Source of the DNA: Nepenthes gracilis
Taxonomy: Eukaryota > Streptophyta > Magnoliopsida > Caryophyllales > Nepenthaceae
Direction of reading: 5' to 3'
Assembly: GCA_033239525.1 (NCBI GenBank)
Contig: BSYO01000011.1
Location: forward strand, 10,631,973-10,695,972
DNA length: 64,000 bases
In this document: positions 59,541 to 64,000 of the stretch, piece by piece
How positions within the stretch are numbered: the first letter of the stretch is position 1
Layout: each line of letters begins with the position of its first letter
Program-made: the position numbers and the translations under genes
The notes under the pieces: generated by a model
Database searches by the model: none
What the model saw: the letters and a program-made list of their open reading frames with translations, nothing else
What the model was told of the DNA's origin: nothing

Positions 59541-60684
59541 CGGCAAATTTGATTTTTTGGCCGATCAACTTGTTAACCGGCAAACTTGATTTCCAAGGGT
59601 AGGTTGAAAAAAAACAAACAAACAAACATAGGTTTTTTTTTTTTTGACTGGTCAACTTGTTGACCGGTAACTTTGGTTTTCGGCAGGTCAATTTGGTGAC
59701 CAGCAAAATTGGTTTCCAATGGTGAAAAAAAAAATCAGTGATTTTTTGAGCTTGATAGGCAAGTTTGGTTTTCGGCCGGTCAACTTGTTGACTGGGAAAC
59801 TTGGTTTCCAATGGTTGAAAAAAGTCCGAGATGGCATTATGCTCGTTGTACAGCCTTTGTCTCTAAAATGCTGGGATGACATTTGCCTGGAATGCAACAA
59901 TTGCTGCAAAATGCCGGAATGGCAAGTGGGTCCATCTGCAGCAAAATGCTAGAATGTTCTTTACCCGGTATGAACCAAGGTGGTAGTATACTTTTCGCCC
60001 GATATGCGGCCAACGCTGGGATGGTAGTTGCCCGGTTTGCAAGACTATTCAGCGAAACGCAGGTTTGGATATGTGGTCCGATCTGTGGAAAAAGCTGGTT
60101 CATGTCTTGATGCCTTCTTCATCATGGTCCAGAGGATCGCTGTGGCTGTTGGTTTCATGTCATGCTGGCGTGGCCCATTTGCCCGGTATGAATGAACTCT
60201 GTGTTCGGTATGCTGTTTGACTAGCCAGTGTGGAGTTTTGTCTGTTTGGTGGGCCTACCGTGCTTTCCTTTTGCCGGAATGCTCCTTTGCTGATTCGCCA
60301 AAATGCCGGTTTGTATTCTGCCCGGATTGAATATTTGCCGGTTGCAACATATTGACACGCTGCGTTTTTGCTTGGTTTGCAACTTTGCAGCAAATGTCGG
60401 TTTGTTAGTATTGTGCTGAGGCTCAACCGGTTATACCAAAGGCTCGTGGCCGGTTTGGATATTGGTTCTTTGGCCGGGTTTTTTTCCTTTTTTCTTTCTT
60501 GTGTATGCTTTCTTTTGTTATCATGATATATTTCATAGTGGTACTCGGGGTCTACTCTAGCGTCTATATTCTACCTCTAAATCGACAAAATACTTGGAGT
60601 TATAACATAATTCTTGTACTTTTATTTTATTTAATTCTATTTTAGTTACTTATCAAAAAAAGAAAAGAAAAGAAAAGAAAAGAA
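59541..60684 (+). mobile_element. 5'-truncated LINE tail
   Basis: Ends TTAGTTACTTATCAAAAAA plus an AAAAG tail (60654-60684), the same terminus as the LINE at 52.07 kb. It contains only 3' region: an array of TTGAC palindromes and many TGCC(C)GG(T/A)ATG words. No ORF2 remnant is visible. The left limit is approximate. A related stretch lies on the - strand at 15.1-16.3 kb. Confidence 0.6.
59561..59812. repeat. Array of GGTCAACTTGTTGACC palindromes
   Basis: Palindromic units at 59561-59580, 59648-59667, 59692-59704 and 59776-59795, each followed by GGCAAACTTGRTTTCCAA-like sequence. The arms GGTCAAC and GTTGACC are separated by only two bases. Confidence 0.85.
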
Positions 60685-61227
60685 CGTGGATATAATATTA
60701 TCACCTGTTGAAAAATAAAAAATTCAATAGAAAAAAACAAATGGTAATTTATCACCAATGGTGAATTCGTAACACCCCCTTGGATGAGCACGCACAAAGA
60801 ATATGCATCATTAAAACATTGTCGAGAAAAAAATCTGATTGAAAACAACTAATTACAAAGAAAAACAGCACATTATTATTGTGAATTATCAAATGTATTA
60901 GGATTACCTCATCATAACCTTTCAAAGAGAAAACTCAATGGGATAAAACTTTCAAAAATAAAAGGAATATAATCAGTAAAAATATTCAAGTCAACTCTCC
61001 CTAAAATGAAAATAATATGAGGTTTTTAAATCATCACATTCTAATATAATGCATAATCTTTTTAAATATTACAATCAATAATATTTTAGTGAATAAATTT
61101 ACTCACTATCATTAACTTATACATGCTTGATATTAATTTTACGAGTATAAAAAGAATTTAGATGAAATATGTTTTATTCAACCACTTTTGATATAACCTC
61201 TTATAATTTATGTGATGCAAGTAGTAT
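60685..61227. other. AT-rich spacer, no gene seen
   Basis: Between the LINE tail and LTR D; only AT-rich sequence. Confidence 0.6.
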
Positions 61228-61559
61228 TGTGAGGTTTCGGGTTAAGAACATAATAATTAAAAGGTAATTAAATTAATATAGATAAATTGTGGTCAAAAGG
61301 TATAAGAGGAATCGGATTGAAAAGCTCAAAGAGCCAGAATTGGTAAATCGAAAATTGAAAATTGTAAGCTGTAAAATATTAATTTGTAAATAAGATTTTG
61401 GATTTTAAATTATGATAATCATGACTTATTAAGGTTACATAATCAAAAGTAAGGTCCAAAGATGTGAAAGATTGGCTTAGAATGGTCAAAAAGGATTGTA
61501 AACGGCAAAAACGCAAAGTGGGTTTGTTGCAGGCTTGGTGCGGGCCTAACTTGCGCCCT

Positions 61560-61690
61560 CAGTGGGCTCGAGCCCACGGAGAGCATAGAATCTAAATTTG
61601 TTTGTGCTCGTCACGCGCTCTCCGTAGGCTCGAGTCGGCTTGGGCAGTAAGGTTGCGCTCGCCGCGCGCTTGCTGCGGGCTCGAGTGCCA
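61560..61690. repeat. Cluster of GGCTCGAG-type words in LTR D
   Basis: GGGCTCGAGCCC, AGGCTCGAGTC, GGGCTCGAGTGCC and GCGCTCG words within 130 bases; GC-rich compared with the rest of the LTR. LTR B has a comparable cluster. Confidence 0.6.
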
Positions 61691-62070
61691 GCCCATTTTA
61701 AAGCTGCGTACTGCTTCACGATTTTCATTTTCTCCACGAACCAACCCTTCTAGAGAGAGAGAGCACTAATTCTAGAGAGTGGAAGGAAGAGATGAAGCCC
61801 GTGGAGTCCAAATTCACCTCGAGAGCTAGTTATAAAAGTGGTGATACGTGTCGAGACAAGTGTTCTCATACTCACTAACTTTTCTCTTTCGATATTTTTC
61901 GCTTATCATTAGGTTTTTCTATCTCAATACACACCCAAACTATAAAAAATGTATTACCCATGACTTGAGACCAAGGATTTCATAGTTTATTGTCAAATTT
62001 ACTCACCGATTCGGGTCGGTGGAGTTCCACCAAACCCTAACCTTCGAACTTGGGGGTTTTTCATTCCCGC

Positions 62071-62412
62071 ACCGTATCCTATAAAATTGGCCCCAAAATG
62101 TGAATCACCATGTCCCAAATATTTATATATGTCGGCCGCGCGATCGATCTCGCATATTTTGACCCATTTGCGGCGTCCGAGCCCCCTAAAATGCCACTGT
62201 TACTATTCATTGGAGACGAAATGGAAAAAATTGCATGCTTCTAAGTTCGTATTATGTTGAATCGACCTCAAAATATGAATCATCATGTCCCAATTATACA
62301 TATGTATCAACCGAACGTCCGATCTCACAAGTATCAACCCGTTCACGGCGTTCGGATGTTCTAAAATATCCCCTGACATTGTTCATCCGAGTTTAAATGG
62401 AACATTTATATG
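62071..62412. repeat. Internal duplication of about 180 bp in LTR D
   Basis: 62071-62243 and 62254-62412 repeat the same order: ..AAAATRTGAATCAYCATGTC, CCAAWTATT/ACATATGT, GATCTCRCA, GGCGTYCGRG/ATG, CTAAAATRYC, and ATGCTT at the end. Confidence 0.65.
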
Positions 62413-62640
62413 CTTTTTCCCATTTAATTGTTATGAAAATTATGTCTAATTGTTTAAATATAAATGTAAGCTTCAAAATGTATATTTGTGCTCCGTTCAC
62501 AAGGAAATGCATTCTGAAGGACCCCATGCTCTACCTTTATTTAATTGTGATGAAACGTATGATTAAATGTTCATGTTGAATTGTAAGCTCCGAAAATGTG
62601 TATTTGTACACCGGAAGCAAGGGAATGCATCTCGGAGGCT
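62404..62640. repeat. Second internal duplication in LTR D
   Basis: TTTAATTGTTATGAAAA..GTAAGCTTCAAAATGTATATTTGT and TTTAATTGTGATGAAAC..GTAAGCTCCGAAAATGTGTATTTGT follow each other; both are followed by a GGAATGCAT-type block. Confidence 0.6.
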
Positions 62641-63082
62641 TCTAGATGATATTTGACCATCAGAGATAAGAAATTTCAAACTCTCTTGTGAATTTAGATT
62701 GAATTGCTCAAAGGGATTAAGTCCCATAGAAAGATGAGAACCGAGCAAATAAATGGAGGGGAATTCACCAAAGTATGATATATGATGGATTTGATCTCTC
62801 GGATAGAGATAAGGATGGGAATATGATTTTTCGATTGGAAAATATGATGTACCTGTGGTGGATCTTCCCTCAAGGAAGGATTAATATTGAAACTATCACC
62901 ATGGTTCATAGGAGTAGTATTCACTGGTTTGTCATGTCCATCACGGTGTGAATCCAAGGAATACTTGGCCACGTATTCTGACCGCTCATGGAAGCGGATG
63001 ATATTTGTGGTACGTTTTAGGATAATACTGTAGAAGAACGAGGATTGCCCTGGTCCCCGGGGGATATGGGGCGAGTTGAAAT

Positions 63083-63179
63083 GGCTGAGTGCTGCAGGCC
63101 TAAAATGTAGCCCATGGTCGAGTGCTGCAGACCTAAAATGTAGCCGATGGTCGAGTGCGCAGACCTAAAATGTAGTCGG
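63083..63179. repeat. Three-copy tandem repeat of about 33 bp in LTR D
   Basis: GGTCGAGTGCTGCAGACCTA plus AAATGTAGCCGAT, repeated three times with small changes. Confidence 0.9.
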
Positions 63180-64000
63180 CTTTAAAATATGTAGTAGACA
63201 CATTTTTTTCCTTATTCTCTCACATCGTTGGTTAGTACGACCTACTGGCCTAGGTCCGCAAAAATTAATAAAAGTAATAAAAATTAATGGACGTAATCAG
63301 AACAAACATGTGAACTAGATGATCCCAGATGTTCCCTCTCCTTGCATGCTTCCTTTTATTCAAGTTATATATTTTCCTTACCCAATTACTATTTTTCCTG
63401 TTATTTATTGTAGTTAATGATATATGATTACATTTATTGAGCTGTACGCTCATTCTTACTGTTTCTCCTTTCAGATGAGAACATTAAGCCGGTGCTTGAA
63501 TAGTTAGAGTAAGGAAGGGACTTGTTTGAAGAAATTAGTTGGATGTCGAAGGCTTAAAATTTTGGATACGTTGTTGTAATAGAATATAAACAGTCTAGTT
63601 GGATTAATGTGATTTGTTATTATTTTATGGTTATTATTATGCTTCCGCAAGTTTTTGAATTTAGCTATGCTTATGCATTTATGTTGATATTTTAGATTTT
63701 GTTTAGTTCTAGACGGCATCTCTGTAGACCCAATATGGTAGATAGGAGTACTGTATTAGAGCTATAGATGATGTGACGATTGTGATCCTGTGTATTGTGT
63801 TGTAGGCCAAAATATTAATTATTGGATAGTTGTGTGCTTGTACAAGCTATTTTAAGCAGGTTGTATTTTTGATTTTTCATCAAATTACAGAGAAAACTCT
63901 GCCGAATTTTCTACAGAATCCATAATGATAAATCATGGGCATAAGTTTATGTTACTATTGACAGAAGTTATTTAAGGAGAATAACCCCGTCCGTCACAGT

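Larger units (their letters stand above)
61228..63998 (+). mobile_element. Chromovirus LTR D, probably the 5' LTR of an element continuing outside
   Basis: Starts TGTGAGGTTTCGGG and ends CCGTCCGTCACA, 2771 bp. Its end matches the end of the chromovirus A LTR (GTTCGTCACA), and the last two bases of the window, GT, are the same two bases that separate the A LTR from its tRNA-Met site. Blocks in order agree with the LTR A family on the opposite strand (TATTGAGCTGTACGCTCA, CTTCCGCAAG, the CTGTGTATTGTGTTGTAGG region). A plausible TATA box is TTATAAAAG at about 61830. It contains internal duplications and no gene. Confidence 0.7.

Overview
This is nuclear DNA of a flowering plant. The evidence is one spliced ribosomal-protein gene with plant-type promoter boxes, AT-rich intergenic DNA, and a dense pile of plant retrotransposons: Ty3/gypsy elements of the Tat lineage with two RNase H domains, Ty3/gypsy chromoviruses with LTRs of about 2.3-2.8 kb, and L1-type LINEs. 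I cannot name the species. No tRNA, rRNA or CRISPR array was recognised.

Layout. 1-508: tail of a chromovirus LTR. 509-8219 (- strand): decayed Tat-type element with integrase, RNase H, reverse transcriptase, protease, gag, primer-binding site and 5' LTR, plus an antisense extra ORF at 585-1320. 8220-14001: AT-rich DNA with a MITE-like element and a diverged direct duplication (about 10.13-11.2 and 11.35-13.64 kb). 14002-19240 (- strand): broken L1 LINE. 19562-44863 (+ strand): a second Tat element bounded by the perfect duplication AAAGT. It is split at 23882-37099 by a - strand chromovirus A. A contains a related LTR C (about 28943-33788), and C contains a solo LTR B (29582-31865, duplication TATAC). 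The same Tat element also holds a second chromovirus remnant (39036-44384). About 45010-52093 (+ strand): a nearly full-length, frameshifted L1 LINE. 53640-56489: the single intact gene, 60S ribosomal protein L35 (uL29), four exons, 123 codons. About 59541-60684: a 5'-truncated LINE tail. 61228-63998: a chromovirus LTR D that ends two bases before the window does.

How it works together. Only the L35 gene looks functional. The rest is retrotransposon sediment in which TG/CA ends, target-site duplications and primer-binding sites give a relative order of insertion. Substitutions in the element coding regions are often of the C-to-T or G-to-A kind expected from methylated-cytosine decay, and these have removed integrase and RNase H catalytic residues. 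I found no convincing new gene system. The most unusual signals are small palindromic repeat arrays inside LTRs and LINE tails (paired TTGAC-type boxes and CCGG-centred motifs), the mosaic duplication at 10-13.6 kb, and the antisense ORF of the first Tat element.
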